A DNA stretch of 64,000 bases from the NCBI RefSeq assembly GCF_045528445.1, contig NZ_JBGQQU010000005.1:53884-117883 (forward strand), in the 5' to 3' direction. The notes below the pieces were generated by a model. That model had not been told where the DNA came from. It searched no databases and saw nothing but the letters and a program-made list of their open reading frames with translations. Numbering within the stretch: the first letter of the stretch is position 1; the number at the start of each line of letters is the position of its first letter. Positions 42,132 through 51,417 of this stretch are shown piece by piece. A program made the translations under genes and the position numbers. This DNA is from Desemzia sp045528445. GTDB taxonomy: Bacteria > Bacillota > Bacilli > Lactobacillales > Carnobacteriaceae.

Positions 42132-43433
42132 TTATTTGTTTTTTAGGTTGTAGAAAGCTTGTAAACCTTGGTATTCAGCTAATTCGCCTAATTGGTCTTC
42201 AATACGTAACAATTGGTTGTATTTAGCGATACGGTCAGTACGGCTTAATGAACCAGTTTTGATTTGACCAGCGTTTGTAGCTACTGAGATATCAGCAATT
42301 GTTGAATCTTCAGTTTCACCAGAACGGTGAGAGATTACAGCAGTGTAACCAGCTTTTTTAGCCATTTCAATTGCATCAAATGTTTCAGTTAAAGAACCGA
42401 TTTGGTTAACTTTGATTAGAATTGAGTTACCGATATCTTGTGAAATACCTTTAGCTAAGATTTCAGTGTTTGTAACGAATAGGTCATCACCAACTAATTG
42501 AACTTTATCGCCTAAGCGTTCAGTCAATAGTTTCCAACCTTCCCAGTCGTTTTCATCCATACCGTCTTCAATAGAAATGATTGGGTATTTATTTACTAAT
42601 TCTTCCAAGTAGTCAACTTGTTCAGCAGCAGTACGTTTAGCACCGTTTTCGCCTTCAAATTTAGCGTAGTTGTAAACACCGTCTTCGTAGAATTCAGAAG
42701 AAGCACAGTCAAATCCAAGGTAAACGTCTTTACCTGGTTCTAGACCTACTTTTTTGATAGCTTCAAGGATAGTTTCTACTCCGTCTTCAGTTCCTTCGAA
42801 ACGAGGTGCGAATCCACCTTCATCTCCAACTGAAGTTTCTAAACCACGTCCGCTTAAGATTGATTTCAATGCGTGGAAGATTTCTGCTCCCCAACGTAAA
42901 GCTTCTTTGAAAGTTGGAGCTCCAACTGGTAAGATCATGAACTCTTGGAATGCGATTGGAGCATCAGAGTGAGATCCACCATTAATGATGTTCATCATTG
43001 GTGTTGGCAATACTTTAGTATTGAATCCACCTAAATATTGGTATAAAGGAACATCTAGGTAGTCAGCAGCTGCACGAGCAACAGCAATAGAAACACCTAA
43101 AATAGCGTTAGCTCCTAATTTAGCTTTGTTTGGAGTTCCGTCTAAGTCGATCATAGCTTTATCGATAGCCATTTGATCACGAACATCGAAACCGATGATT
43201 GCTTCTGAGATAATGTTGTTTACGTTATCTACAGCTTTTTGAACACCTTTACCTAAATAACGGTCTTTGTCTCCATCACGTAATTCATGTGCTTCGTGTT
43301 CTCCTGTTGAAGCTCCTGAAGGTACCATTCCGCGACCAAAAGCACCGCTTTCTGTGTAAACTTCAACTTCAATTGTAGGGTTACCGCGTGAGTCTAAAAC
43401 TTCTCTTGCTAAAATATCTGTAATAAATGGCAT
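42132..43433 (-). CDS. eno: Enolase
   Basis: A 433-residue phosphopyruvate hydratase converting 2-phosphoglycerate to phosphoenolpyruvate. It starts MPFITDILAREVLDSRGNPT at 43433, after AAAGGAGAG; an upstream in-frame start at 43475 is rejected. The metal ligands and catalytic residues lie in LVGDDLFVTN, SIEDGMDENDW and SHRSGETEDSTIADI. It closes the cggR-gap-pgk-tpiA-gpmI-eno cluster but has its own promoter. Confidence 0.97.
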   Translation of the reverse strand: MPFITDILAREVLDSRGNPTIEVEVYTESGAFGRGMVPSGASTGEHEAHELRDGDKDRYLGKGVQKAVDNVNNIISEAIIGFDVRDQMAIDKAMIDLDGTPNKAKLGANAILGVSIAVARAAADYLDVPLYQYLGGFNTKVLPTPMMNIINGGSHSDAPIAFQEFMILPVGAPTFKEALRWGAEIFHALKSILSGRGLETSVGDEGGFAPRFEGTEDGVETILEAIKKVGLEPGKDVYLGFDCASSEFYEDGVYNYAKFEGENGAKRTAAEQVDYLEELVNKYPIISIEDGMDENDWEGWKLLTERLGDKVQLVGDDLFVTNTEILAKGISQDIGNSILIKVNQIGSLTETFDAIEMAKKAGYTAVISHRSGETEDSTIADISVATNAGQIKTGSLSRTDRIAKYNQLLRIEDQLGELAEYQGLQAFYNLKNK

Positions 43434-43492
43434 TTTTTTTCTCTCCTTTGAGTTATCAAATAGAACCATGAACAACTTTCTCGTTCAAGTTC

Positions 43493-43522
43493 AGTTTAGT
43501 TAATTTTAATGTGGTTTGCAAC
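43493..43522 (-). promoter_or_regulatory. Promoter upstream of eno
   Basis: Minus-strand TTGCAA (43522-43517), an 18-bp spacer and TAAACT (43498-43493), in the 117-bp gap between gpmI and eno. It would allow eno to be expressed apart from the cggR promoter. Confidence 0.6.
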
Positions 43523-43550
43523 TAGTATCCCACGATTACGCAGGTTTTCT

Positions 43551-45083
43551 TTAATCTTTAACGATTAAAGATTCTCCAGTCATTTCTGCTGGTTTTTCAA
43601 TATTCAGTAAATCTAACATAGTAGGAGCAACATCTGCAAGACGGCCGTCCTTGCGTAATTCTGCACCCTTTTTAGTGACGATTACTGGTACTGGCACTGT
43701 TGTATGTGCTGTATGTGGTTCCCCAGTTGGTGTGATCATTGTATCTGCATTTCCGTGATCAGCGAAAATAACAGCATAACCGCCTTTTTCAATAATAGCG
43801 TCAACGACACGTCCCAAATTCTCATCAACTGCTTCAATAGCCTTGATAGTTGGTTCTAACATTCCAGAATGACCAACCATGTCTGGATTAGCAAAGTTCA
43901 AGATGATTGCATCTTGTTTATCTGCTTCAATATCTGCAACCAATGCATCGGTTACTTCATATGCACTCATTTCAGGTTTTAAATCGTACGTTTCTACTTT
44001 AGGAGAAGGAATCAAGATTCGGCTTTCTCCTTCAAATTCCTCATTACGTCCACCATTCATAAAGAAAGTAACGTGAGGATATTTTTCAGTTTCGGCAATA
44101 CGCAATTGTTGTAATCCATGACTAGATAATACTTCTCCCAAAACATTTTTCAATGCGATTGGCGGGAAGGCAACTTCAGCTTTGATGCTGGCATTGTAAA
44201 GAGTCATCGTTACTAAAAGAACGTTGCACGGACGATTTCCACGATCAAAATGATCCCATTCTTCGTCTGTTACCGCATTTGACAATTGGATCGCACGGTC
44301 TGGACGGAAGTTAAAGAATAGAATTGCATCGTTATCTTCAACTGTTGCTACAGGTTTTCCATTTTTTTGGATAACTGTAGGCATTACAAATTCATCCATT
44401 TTACCTAATTCATAGCTGTTTTTCACTGCATCTACAGCAGAATCAGCAAAGTTTCCTTTGCCATGGAAAATAGCGTTGTAGGCTTTTTCTACACGTTCCC
44501 AACGTTTGTCACGGTCCATTGCATAAAAGCGTCCAGAAACAGTAGCGATTTCTCCGATACCAATCTCTTTCATTGCTTTTTCCAATTGTTCCACATAGCC
44601 TAAACCAGAGTCAGGAGCTACATCGCGACCATCTAAGAAAGCATGTACGTACACATTTGGAACGCCTTTTTCTTTAGCGGTTTTCAACAAAGCGATCAAA
44701 TGATTGATGTGACTGTGAACTCCACCATCTGATAATAAACCAAATAAATGAAGACTTGAGTTCATTTCAATCGCTTGATTCATTGTACTGTTCAATACTG
44801 GATTCGTTTGAAAATCGCCATCTTCTATAGCTTTATCGATACGCGTCAAACTTTGATACACAATACGTCCAGCTCCAATGTTGGTATGACCAACTTCAGA
44901 GTTTCCCATTTGTCCTTCTGGTAATCCAACATCCAAACCAGATGCTTTTAAAGTGGCATGAGGATAAGTTTCCATATAGCGATCAAAGTTTGGTTTATTT
45001 GCTTGAGCTACTGCATTACCCATAGTCTCTGTACGACAACCGAAACCATCTAGAATAATGATAGCTACTGGTGATTTACTCAT
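43551..45083 (-). CDS. gpmI: 2,3-bisphosphoglycerate-independent phosphoglycerate mutase
   Basis: A 510-residue dimanganese enzyme of the alkaline phosphatase superfamily converting 3- to 2-phosphoglycerate. The phosphoserine is S62 (GQMGNSEVGHTNIGAG), with LDGFG near residue 11 and the metal-binding ADHGNADTM near residue 440. The ATG overlaps the tpiA stop (TAATG), so translation is coupled. Confidence 0.97.
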   Translation of the reverse strand: MSKSPVAIIILDGFGCRTETMGNAVAQANKPNFDRYMETYPHATLKASGLDVGLPEGQMGNSEVGHTNIGAGRIVYQSLTRIDKAIEDGDFQTNPVLNSTMNQAIEMNSSLHLFGLLSDGGVHSHINHLIALLKTAKEKGVPNVYVHAFLDGRDVAPDSGLGYVEQLEKAMKEIGIGEIATVSGRFYAMDRDKRWERVEKAYNAIFHGKGNFADSAVDAVKNSYELGKMDEFVMPTVIQKNGKPVATVEDNDAILFFNFRPDRAIQLSNAVTDEEWDHFDRGNRPCNVLLVTMTLYNASIKAEVAFPPIALKNVLGEVLSSHGLQQLRIAETEKYPHVTFFMNGGRNEEFEGESRILIPSPKVETYDLKPEMSAYEVTDALVADIEADKQDAIILNFANPDMVGHSGMLEPTIKAIEAVDENLGRVVDAIIEKGGYAVIFADHGNADTMITPTGEPHTAHTTVPVPVIVTKKGAELRKDGRLADVAPTMLDLLNIEKPAEMTGESLIVKD

Positions 45084-45838
45084 TATTTATTAGCCTCCAA
45101 TAACGCTAAGAAAGAATCTATTTCTAAACTTGCTCCACCGACTAATGCTCCATCAACATCAGGTTGGTCCATTAATTCTGCAATGTTTGCAGGCTTAACA
45201 CTACCACCATATTGAATACGTACAGCGTCAGCTGCTTCACGAGAAAATTCTTTTGCTACTGTTTCACGAATAACAGAAATAGTGGCATTTGCTTGTTCAG
45301 ATGTAGCTGTTTTACCAGTTCCGATTGCCCAGATTGGTTCATAAGCAATCACGATTTCACTTACTTGACCTTCAGTTAAGCCTTTTAGTCCAGCTTTTAC
45401 TTGGTTAGCAACTAAATCGTTTGTTTCTCCTGCTTCATATTGCTCAAGAGTTTCTCCACAACAGAAGATAGGTGTCATACCATTTTTGAAAATAGCGTGT
45501 GCTTTTTTGTTGATATCTTCATCTGTTTCGTGGAAGTACTCACGACGTTCAGAGTGTCCGATAATAACGTAGCTAACACCGATATCACTTAAAGCTTTAG
45601 GGCTCACTTCACCAGTGAATGCTCCTTCTTCTTCAAAGTAGCAGTTTTGAGCAGCAATCTTCAAATCAGTTCCTTCTGCAGCTTTTACTAAATCGTGTAA
45701 GAATAATGTAGGAGCTCCTACTACTGAATCTACTACATCAGCAGAAGGAATTTTTCCTTTTACTTCTTCAACAAATTCACGTGCTTCTGCAGCAGTTTTG
45801 TTCATTTTCCAGTTTCCTGCAATAATTGGTTTACGCAT
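45083..45838 (-). CDS. tpiA: Triosephosphate isomerase
   Basis: A 251-residue TIM-barrel enzyme interconverting dihydroxyacetone phosphate and glyceraldehyde-3-phosphate. It begins MRKPIIAGNWKMNK (start 45838) with the Lys of NWKMN, His in IIGHSERREYF and the catalytic Glu in AYEPIWAIGTGKTA. It sits between pgk and gpmI with TAATG overlap downstream. Confidence 0.97.
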   Translation of the reverse strand: MRKPIIAGNWKMNKTAAEAREFVEEVKGKIPSADVVDSVVGAPTLFLHDLVKAAEGTDLKIAAQNCYFEEEGAFTGEVSPKALSDIGVSYVIIGHSERREYFHETDEDINKKAHAIFKNGMTPIFCCGETLEQYEAGETNDLVANQVKAGLKGLTEGQVSEIVIAYEPIWAIGTGKTATSEQANATISVIRETVAKEFSREAADAVRIQYGGSVKPANIAELMDQPDVDGALVGGASLEIDSFLALLEANK

Positions 45839-45890
45839 TCTAAAACCTTCTTTCATAAATTTTGGATCTCAATCAGCTTAAAGACGAATC

Positions 45891-47078
45891 TTATTTATCC
45901 GAAATAGCTGCCAATCCTGGCAATTCTTTTCCTTCTAAATACTCTAATGAAGCTCCGCCACCAGTTGAAATGTGTGTAAATTCATCTGCGTAGCCTAATT
46001 GTTGAGCTGCTGCGGCAGAATCTCCACCACCGATGATTGTAATAGCATCTTCTAATTCAGCTAATGCTTTACATACACCAATCGTCCCATTAGCAAAGTT
46101 CGACATTTCGAATACTCCCATTGGTCCATTCCATACAACCGTTTGAGCGCCTTCTAATGCTTCTTTGAATAGTTCAATTGTTTTAGGTCCAATGTCTAAT
46201 CCCATTTGTCCTTCAGGAACTGGTCCTTCATGAACTTCAGTTGCTACATCATTGCTGAATTCTGCAGCTGTAACATTGTCGATAGGCAATACTAACTTAT
46301 CGCCAGCTTTTGCAAGTAATTCTTTGGCCAATTCAATTTTGTCTTCTTCGACTAATGATTTACCAATTTCAATTCCTTGTGCTGCGTAGAAAGTATAAGC
46401 CATACCTCCACCAATCAAGACTTTATCCGCTTTATCTAATAAGTTTTCGATAACACCGATTTTATCGCTTACTTTCGCTCCACCTAAGATAGCTACGAAT
46501 GGACGTTTTGGTGCGTCTACAGCGCCACCGATAAATTTGATTTCGTTGTCCATCAAATAACCAGCTGCTGTTTCTAAGTGAGTTGCGATTCCTACGTTAG
46601 AAGCATGAGCGCGGTGAGCTGTTCCGAATGCATCGTTTACGAATACATCGCCTAAGCTTGCCCAATATTTTCCAAGTTCAGGATCGTTTTTGCTTTCTTT
46701 TTTACCGTCTAAATCTTCAAAACGAGTGTTTTCAAACATCAAAACTTCGCCTGATTTTAGTGCAGCAATGGCATCTTCTAATTCTTTTCCACGTGTTTCA
46801 GGAACGAATTTCACTTCTTTCCCAAGAAGTTCACTCAATCGTTCTGCAACAGGTTTTAAAGTTTTGTCTGCTTTGTCTTCTTCAGTTTTGATTTTTCCTA
46901 AATGAGAGAAAAGAACCAATTTTCCGCCTTGTTCCAAAATGTAGTTGATTGTTGGAAGAGCAGCTTGGATACGGTTGTCATTCGTGATTTTACCATCTTT
47001 CATAGGAACGTTAAAATCAGCACGTTCTAAAACGACTTTATCTTTTAAATCTAAATCTGTAACAGCTTTTTTTGCCAT
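45891..47078 (-). CDS. pgk: Phosphoglycerate kinase
   Basis: A 395-residue enzyme transferring phosphate from 1,3-bisphosphoglycerate to ADP. It starts MAKKAVTDLDLKDK (47078), eight bases after AAGGAGG. It shows VLERADFNVPMKDG near the N-terminus and the C-terminal nucleotide site GGGDSAAAAQQLG and STGGGASLEYLEG. Second enzyme of the glycolytic operon, downstream of gap. Confidence 0.97.
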   Translation of the reverse strand: MAKKAVTDLDLKDKVVLERADFNVPMKDGKITNDNRIQAALPTINYILEQGGKLVLFSHLGKIKTEEDKADKTLKPVAERLSELLGKEVKFVPETRGKELEDAIAALKSGEVLMFENTRFEDLDGKKESKNDPELGKYWASLGDVFVNDAFGTAHRAHASNVGIATHLETAAGYLMDNEIKFIGGAVDAPKRPFVAILGGAKVSDKIGVIENLLDKADKVLIGGGMAYTFYAAQGIEIGKSLVEEDKIELAKELLAKAGDKLVLPIDNVTAAEFSNDVATEVHEGPVPEGQMGLDIGPKTIELFKEALEGAQTVVWNGPMGVFEMSNFANGTIGVCKALAELEDAITIIGGGDSAAAAQQLGYADEFTHISTGGGASLEYLEGKELPGLAAISDK

Positions 47079-47201
47079 GTTAAAATCCTCCTTAGTATCC
47101 CTTACTAAATGCTTTAACAATTAAAAAAGCGGAGAAGCGCGTCGCTTCCCCGCTTATCATTGTAAATTTATACTCCTAACAAGAAATTGCTATTCGTTAA
47201 A

Positions 47202-48203
47202 TTACAGTTTTGCAAAGTATTCTAAAGTACGAATCAATTGTGAAGTGTATGACATTTCATTGTCATACCAAGCAACAGTTTTAACGATTTGTTTGTCACC
47301 AACAGTGATAACTTTCGTTTGAGTTGCATCGTATAATGAACCAAATGACATTCCTAAGATATCAGAAGAAACAATTGCATCTTCAGTATATCCGTAAGAT
47401 TCGTTAGCTGCTGCTTTCATTGCTGCGTCTACTTCTTCAGCAGTAACTGATTTTTTCAATACAGTTTGTAATTCAGTTAATGAACCTGCTGCAACTGGAA
47501 CACGTTGTGCAGCTCCATCTAATTTACCTTTTAATTCTGGTAATACTTCACCAATTGCTTTAGCAGCACCAGTTGTATTAGGGATAATGTTAGCTGCTGC
47601 AGCACGAGCACGACGGAAGTCGCCTTTTGGATGTGGAGCATCTAATGTATTTTGGTCACCTGTGTAAGCGTGGATAGTTGTCATTAATCCTAATTCAATA
47701 CCAAATTTGTCATTTAGTACTTGAGCCATAGGAGCTAAACAGTTAGTAGTACAAGAAGCACCTGAAATAACTGTTTCAGAACCGTCAAGAGTTTCGTGGT
47801 TTACATTGTAAACGATTGTTTTCATGTCACCAGTTGCTGGTGCAGAGATAACAACTTTTTTAGCTCCTGCTTTGATGTGTAATTCAGCTTTTTCTTGAGT
47901 AGTGAAGAAACCAGTACATTCTAATACGATTTCTACTCCAAGTTCGCCCCATGGAAGTTCTTCTGGGTTACGGTTGCTTAATACTTTAACGTCTTTACCA
48001 TTTACTGTAAATGCGCCATCTTTAACTTCAACGTCTCCATTGAAACGTCCTTGAGTTGTATCATATTTTAATAAGTGAGCTAACATTTTTGGATCTGTTA
48101 AGTCGTTTACCGCAACTACTTCAATACCTTCTAATTCTTGAATACGACGGAATGCTAGACGACCAATACGTCCGAAACCATTAATACCTACTTTTACTGA
48201 CAT
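47202..48203 (-). CDS. gap: Glyceraldehyde-3-phosphate dehydrogenase
   Basis: A 333-residue NAD-dependent enzyme. The Rossmann motif VGINGFGRIGRLAFRR is at the N-terminus, the catalytic Cys151 is in SGASCTTNCLAP, and the C-terminal NAD contact is WYDNEMSYTSQL. It lies 41 bp downstream of its regulator cggR and is the glycolytic (not NADP gluconeogenic) type by context. Confidence 0.97.
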   Translation of the reverse strand: MSVKVGINGFGRIGRLAFRRIQELEGIEVVAVNDLTDPKMLAHLLKYDTTQGRFNGDVEVKDGAFTVNGKDVKVLSNRNPEELPWGELGVEIVLECTGFFTTQEKAELHIKAGAKKVVISAPATGDMKTIVYNVNHETLDGSETVISGASCTTNCLAPMAQVLNDKFGIELGLMTTIHAYTGDQNTLDAPHPKGDFRRARAAAANIIPNTTGAAKAIGEVLPELKGKLDGAAQRVPVAAGSLTELQTVLKKSVTAEEVDAAMKAAANESYGYTEDAIVSSDILGMSFGSLYDATQTKVITVGDKQIVKTVAWYDNEMSYTSQLIRTLEYFAKL

Positions 48204-48244
48204 AACAAGATTTCCTCCTTTAGAAAATCGAAAATTTATTTATT

Positions 48245-49282
48245 TTAAAGGGTAATCCCTTTTAAAATCTGGTTTGCAGCACCTTCATCAGTGATTAGCC
48301 AAGTTTGCGAGGGTGCGTTTTTCATATAAGCTTTGATCGCTTCAGCTTTCGATTCTCCAGCCGCCACAATAATCGCACTAGGTACGGTCGTTAACTTGCT
48401 GGATTGCATACCGATGCGTGGGATTTTATACACCACTTCACCTTCAGCATTGTAAAATTCTCCGAAAGATTCAGCAACTGCTGCTTTTTCTTTAAGAAGC
48501 GCGAGTGTCTCATCATCAAGTCCTCGTCGCTTTGCCATATGTCCTGCGTCTCCTATACTATAGATTACACAATTTGCCAGTTTTATCAAATCTAACGTCT
48601 TCTTCACGCTGGGTTCTTGCAATAAAAACTCATACGTTTCTTTGCCGACTTGTTCTGGTACATACAGAGCTTGATTTTTGCCTCCTGTGACTTCAGCAAG
48701 TCTTGCACTGATTGAGTTTGCTTGTATATCTACAGACTCTCCCAGCCCGCCTCTCGCAGGCACAAAAAACAATTCTCGATTTTTAGAAAGACTTTCATCA
48801 ATGCGGTTGGCTACTGCCGCCATTGTTGTTCCACCCATCACGGCAATAATATTTTTGCCTTCTGGTAATAGAAAATCCAATGTTTCAAAAGTCGCTCTAC
48901 TCAAATCAGCAATAACCTTTGACTGACTGTCAAGGTCACCTGACACAATAACGCATTGCTCAATTTGGAAGTAAATCGCTAGATTTTTTTCCTTATCGCG
49001 CATGCCTAATTTTTGTCCCATTAAGTGATCTAGTGATCGATACGTTTCTTCTCCATAAGGAGTAAGCAACATTCCTGATTTTGTAGAAAGTAAAAGACGT
49101 TGTTTTTTCAACACTTCCACTTCCGTACGTAAACTTCTTTCAGATATACTTATTTTGTCAGCGAGCACTCGTCTTCCGATTGGTCCTAACAAATAGATAT
49201 TCCTCAAAATTCGGTGTCTCTCTTTTAGAGTGTCTATTACGTCAGGAGCTACTTTTTCTATAACAGACAAAACCTCTTCCAT
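48245..49282 (-). CDS. cggR: Central glycolytic genes regulator
   Basis: A 345-residue SorC-family repressor. An N-terminal winged helix (ISERSLRTEVEVLKKQRLLL) is followed by a sugar-phosphate-binding domain with VMGGTTMAAVANRI and IYSIGDAGHMAKRRG. In relatives fructose-1,6-bisphosphate releases it from DNA. It is first in the operon, so it represses itself and the genes downstream. The ribosome site GAGGTG precedes the ATG by six bases. Confidence 0.92.
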   Translation of the reverse strand: MEEVLSVIEKVAPDVIDTLKERHRILRNIYLLGPIGRRVLADKISISERSLRTEVEVLKKQRLLLSTKSGMLLTPYGEETYRSLDHLMGQKLGMRDKEKNLAIYFQIEQCVIVSGDLDSQSKVIADLSRATFETLDFLLPEGKNIIAVMGGTTMAAVANRIDESLSKNRELFFVPARGGLGESVDIQANSISARLAEVTGGKNQALYVPEQVGKETYEFLLQEPSVKKTLDLIKLANCVIYSIGDAGHMAKRRGLDDETLALLKEKAAVAESFGEFYNAEGEVVYKIPRIGMQSSKLTTVPSAIIVAAGESKAEAIKAYMKNAPSQTWLITDEGAANQILKGITL

Positions 49283-49301
49283 GAGCCACCTCTTTCTAAG
49301 T

Positions 49302-49338
49302 GGGTCGTTTTTCGTCCACGTCAGCCGTTTAGCGACCC
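49302..49338 (-). promoter_or_regulatory. Candidate CggR operator
   Basis: GGGTCG (49302-49307) and CGACCC (49333-49338) form an inverted repeat just upstream of cggR, with a GACG/CGTC pair between. Position fits autoregulation. The promoter is not clear. Further on, 49339-49656 holds a hairpin (49549-49559 with 49578-49588) flanked by two copies of GTCCTTTT(T)GACAAA at 49532 and 49617, and no gene. Confidence 0.5.
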
Positions 49339-49656
49339 TCTATATCAAAAAAAACAAAGAGATTAAAATGCATAAAGACATTTGATTTTAAATCATGCTC
49401 TTCATTCTACATTTTACAGAACTTCCCCCGTCTGTTTTATCTCTTACAGTTGTATTCTACCAATTCTTGGGACAACATGCAACCTATTAATTCAAGAATC
49501 TCTCATTACTGAGTTAATTCGATATGGGTAGTCCTTTTGACAAACCTTAGACATAAAGAAGCGGTTTTTACCACTTCATTCTTTATGTCCAGGAGTGTAA
49601 AAAGAACCGTTTCTCAGTCCTTTTTGACAAATGTGTTACTTATTTACGGCTGAGTT

Positions 49657-50199
49657 TCAAGAGTTCTTTTTGGCGTATTCTAAATCAATCAACTCTTTTA
49701 ATTCCACAGGAGTGATATGCTCATCGAAGACATGGTCTCCAATGAATACGGATGGAACAAATACTACATTAGCATCGTCAGCTTCCTGAATGATGCCATT
49801 GATTTCAATTTCATTAGGTTGGTGAGTCAATCCGCGTTTTTCAACCACATATTCTGCCACTTGATCTAAATCGGCTAGATTTCCCCATTCATCTTGATGA
49901 GCAAGAAAGTAATCTATTTCAATCAATGCATCTTCCGGATTTTTGTAGTCCAGATAATGATGAACGACATTCCCTTTTTTCAAACTGGGTTTTTCTTTAT
50001 CAAATAATTTAATGATGCGTTGGACTTTTCCTTCGTGCACATAGTCAGTCAATACATCTTTAGAATCAACATACCATTTTTTGCAGTACGGGCAACGCAA
50101 ATTAATAAATTCGATCACTTTAACTGGTGCACTTTCTTTACCAATTTTAAATCCATAAGTTGTATTGACTTTATCTGCTTTGATCTTGCTAATATCCAT
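49657..50199 (-). CDS. DsbA-like thioredoxin-fold protein
   Basis: A 180-residue thioredoxin-superfamily protein (Thioredoxin_4/DsbA-like) with the redox motif C-P-Y-C in NLRCPYCKKWY near residue 35 and cis-Pro in VPSVFIGDHVF. There is no signal peptide, so it is probably cytoplasmic. Role may be in thiol stress; the target is unknown. Start is the second ATG at 50199 (seven bases after GGAGG); the first at 50202 is possible. Confidence 0.8.
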   Translation of the reverse strand: MDISKIKADKVNTTYGFKIGKESAPVKVIEFINLRCPYCKKWYVDSKDVLTDYVHEGKVQRIIKLFDKEKPSLKKGNVVHHYLDYKNPEDALIEIDYFLAHQDEWGNLADLDQVAEYVVEKRGLTHQPNEIEINGIIQEADDANVVFVPSVFIGDHVFDEHITPVELKELIDLEYAKKNS

Positions 50200-50276
50200 C
50201 ATATTACCTCCTATTAGTGATACTTAATAGTATACTTGGAATCCGAGCAAATGAAAAACATTCTTTTTACAATGGA

Positions 50277-50317
50277 AAAGGAGACCACTCTCCAATTTAA
50301 TGGAAAAGGTCTCCTTT
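50277..50317 (-). terminator. Terminator of clpP
   Basis: AAAGGAGACC pairs with GGTCTCCTTT, followed by T on the minus strand, eleven bases past the clpP stop. Confidence 0.85.
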
Positions 50318-50327
50318 GTTCACTAAT

Positions 50328-50927
50328 CTATTTACCTGGTAGTTCTGCGTTATTTTCCATTACTTCATCGATCAGACCATATGCTTTTGCATCTTCTGCA
50401 GACATATAGTTATCACGATCTGTATCACGTTCAATAACTTCAATGGGTTGTCCAGTTCTGTCAGATAAAATTTTATTTAAACGTTCACGTGTTTTTAAGA
50501 TGTGGCGAGCAGCAATTTCAATTTCAGTTGCTTGTCCTTGTGCTCCGCCTAATGGTTGGTGAATCATAATTTCTGCATTCGGCAATGCAAAACGTTTGCC
50601 TTTTGCTCCAGCTGTTAATAGGAAACTTCCCATTGAAGCAGCCATTCCCATTGCAATCGTTTGAACATCAGATTTAATAAAGTTCATCGTGTCATAAATA
50701 GCAAAGCCGGCTGTCACACTACCACCAGGAGAGTTGATGTAAATATAGATATCTTTCTCTGGGTCTTGTGCATCTAAAAAGAGCAATTGTGCAATAACTG
50801 AATTAGCTACATCGTCATCAATTTGTCCGCTTAACATGATAATACGGTCTTTTAATAAACGTGAGTAAATATCGTAGGCGCGTTCACCTCTTGATGATTG
50901 TTCAATAACTGTAGGTACTAAGTTCAT
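50328..50927 (-). CDS. clpP: ATP-dependent Clp protease proteolytic subunit
   Basis: A 199-residue serine protease that forms the tetradecameric chamber for ClpX/ClpC/ClpE. The catalytic triad is S98 (GMAASMGSFLL), H123 (MIHQPLGG) and D172 (DTDRDNYMSA). The start is the ATG at 50927 (MNLVPTVIEQ) after GAGGAGG; an upstream in-frame start at 50975 is rejected. It is monocistronic, with a CtsR box on its promoter. It degrades tmRNA-tagged proteins, linking it to ssrA/smpB in this window. Confidence 0.97.
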   Translation of the reverse strand: MNLVPTVIEQSSRGERAYDIYSRLLKDRIIMLSGQIDDDVANSVIAQLLFLDAQDPEKDIYIYINSPGGSVTAGFAIYDTMNFIKSDVQTIAMGMAASMGSFLLTAGAKGKRFALPNAEIMIHQPLGGAQGQATEIEIAARHILKTRERLNKILSDRTGQPIEVIERDTDRDNYMSAEDAKAYGLIDEVMENNAELPGK

Positions 50928-51009
50928 GAAGTATTCCTCCTCTAATTTGTTTCCTAATGATTGTATCATACTCATTCTAAAGAATCAGTTTCAATGAGTT
51001 TCTACCCTT

Positions 51010-51039
51010 ATTTTACTCTTTTGGTCAATAAAGGTCAAA
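51010..51039 (-). promoter_or_regulatory. clpP promoter with CtsR box
   Basis: Minus-strand TTGACC (51038-51033), a 17-bp spacer and TAAAAT (51015-51010). GGTCAATAAAGGTCAAA (51023-51039) matches the CtsR heptad repeat RGTCAAANANRGTCAAA at all but one position and overlaps the -35 and spacer, so heat-shock repression by CtsR is expected. A weaker second promoter (TTGAAA, 18 bp, TATGAT) lies at 50965-50994. Confidence 0.85.
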
Positions 51040-51101
51040 CTTTTTATTGTCTTTTTGTCTTATTTCTCACTTTTTTTATATCTGTTTTTGATTATACAGG
51101 T

Positions 51102-51133
51102 AAAAGGAGCCAGGATAAAACCCTGACCCCTTT
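51102..51133 (-). terminator. Terminator downstream of tRNA-Arg
   Basis: AAAGGAGCCAGG pairs with CCCTGACCCCTT (one mismatch) and is followed by T-rich sequence on the minus strand. Confidence 0.75.
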
Positions 51134-51169
51134 ATCAATGTATATTAGAGCGGATTAATTCGTACTCTC

Positions 51170-51221
51170 TAGACGTGTTGCTCCACGCTCTTCTTTAGAC
51201 TCGTTGCTCCACGCTCTTTTT
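51170..51221 (-). repeat. Two abutting 26-bp repeats downstream of tRNA-Arg
   Basis: 51170-51195 and 51196-51221 share TAGAC..GTTGCTCCACGCTCTT and differ at four positions. They begin three bases after the tRNA 3' end. The core GCTCCACGCTCT (read as AGAGCGTGGAGC in the direction of transcription) recurs at 14772-14783 and 56707-56718. Confidence 0.75.
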
Positions 51222-51223
51222 AA

Positions 51224-51295
51224 TGTCTCCTGAGGGAATCGAACCCCCATCTCAAGAACCGGAATCTTACGTGATATCCATTACACTAAGGAGAC
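51224..51295 (-). tRNA. tRNA-Arg (anticodon CCG)
   Basis: A 72-nt cloverleaf: acceptor GTCTCCT with AGGAGAC plus discriminator A, D-arm GTGTAATGGATATCAC, anticodon stem TAAGA/TCTTG with loop TTCCGGT (anticodon CCG at 51262-51260), and T-arm GGGGGTTCGATTCCCTC. CCA is not encoded. It reads CGG codons. A promoter lies at 51313-51341. Confidence 0.93.
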
Positions 51296-51312
51296 AGGAT
51301 GACAACTACTTA

Positions 51313-51341
51313 ATATTATCTAATATCAGCCTAAAACACAA
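51313..51341 (-). promoter_or_regulatory. Promoter of tRNA-Arg
   Basis: Minus-strand TTGTGT (51341-51336), a 17-bp spacer and TAATAT (51318-51313). Confidence 0.6.
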
Positions 51342-51417
51342 GCCAAAATTTGCAAATAGGCTCATATTTCGCTCAAACAAGTTTCTTTAATTCTAATTTC
51401 AACTCTGAGTACCATAG

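Noticed and set aside
49531..49631. Hairpin flanked by GTCCTTTTGACAAA direct repeats as an insertion with target duplication
   Set aside because: The flanking repeats differ in length, the hairpin is short, and no terminal repeats or transposase support a mobile element.
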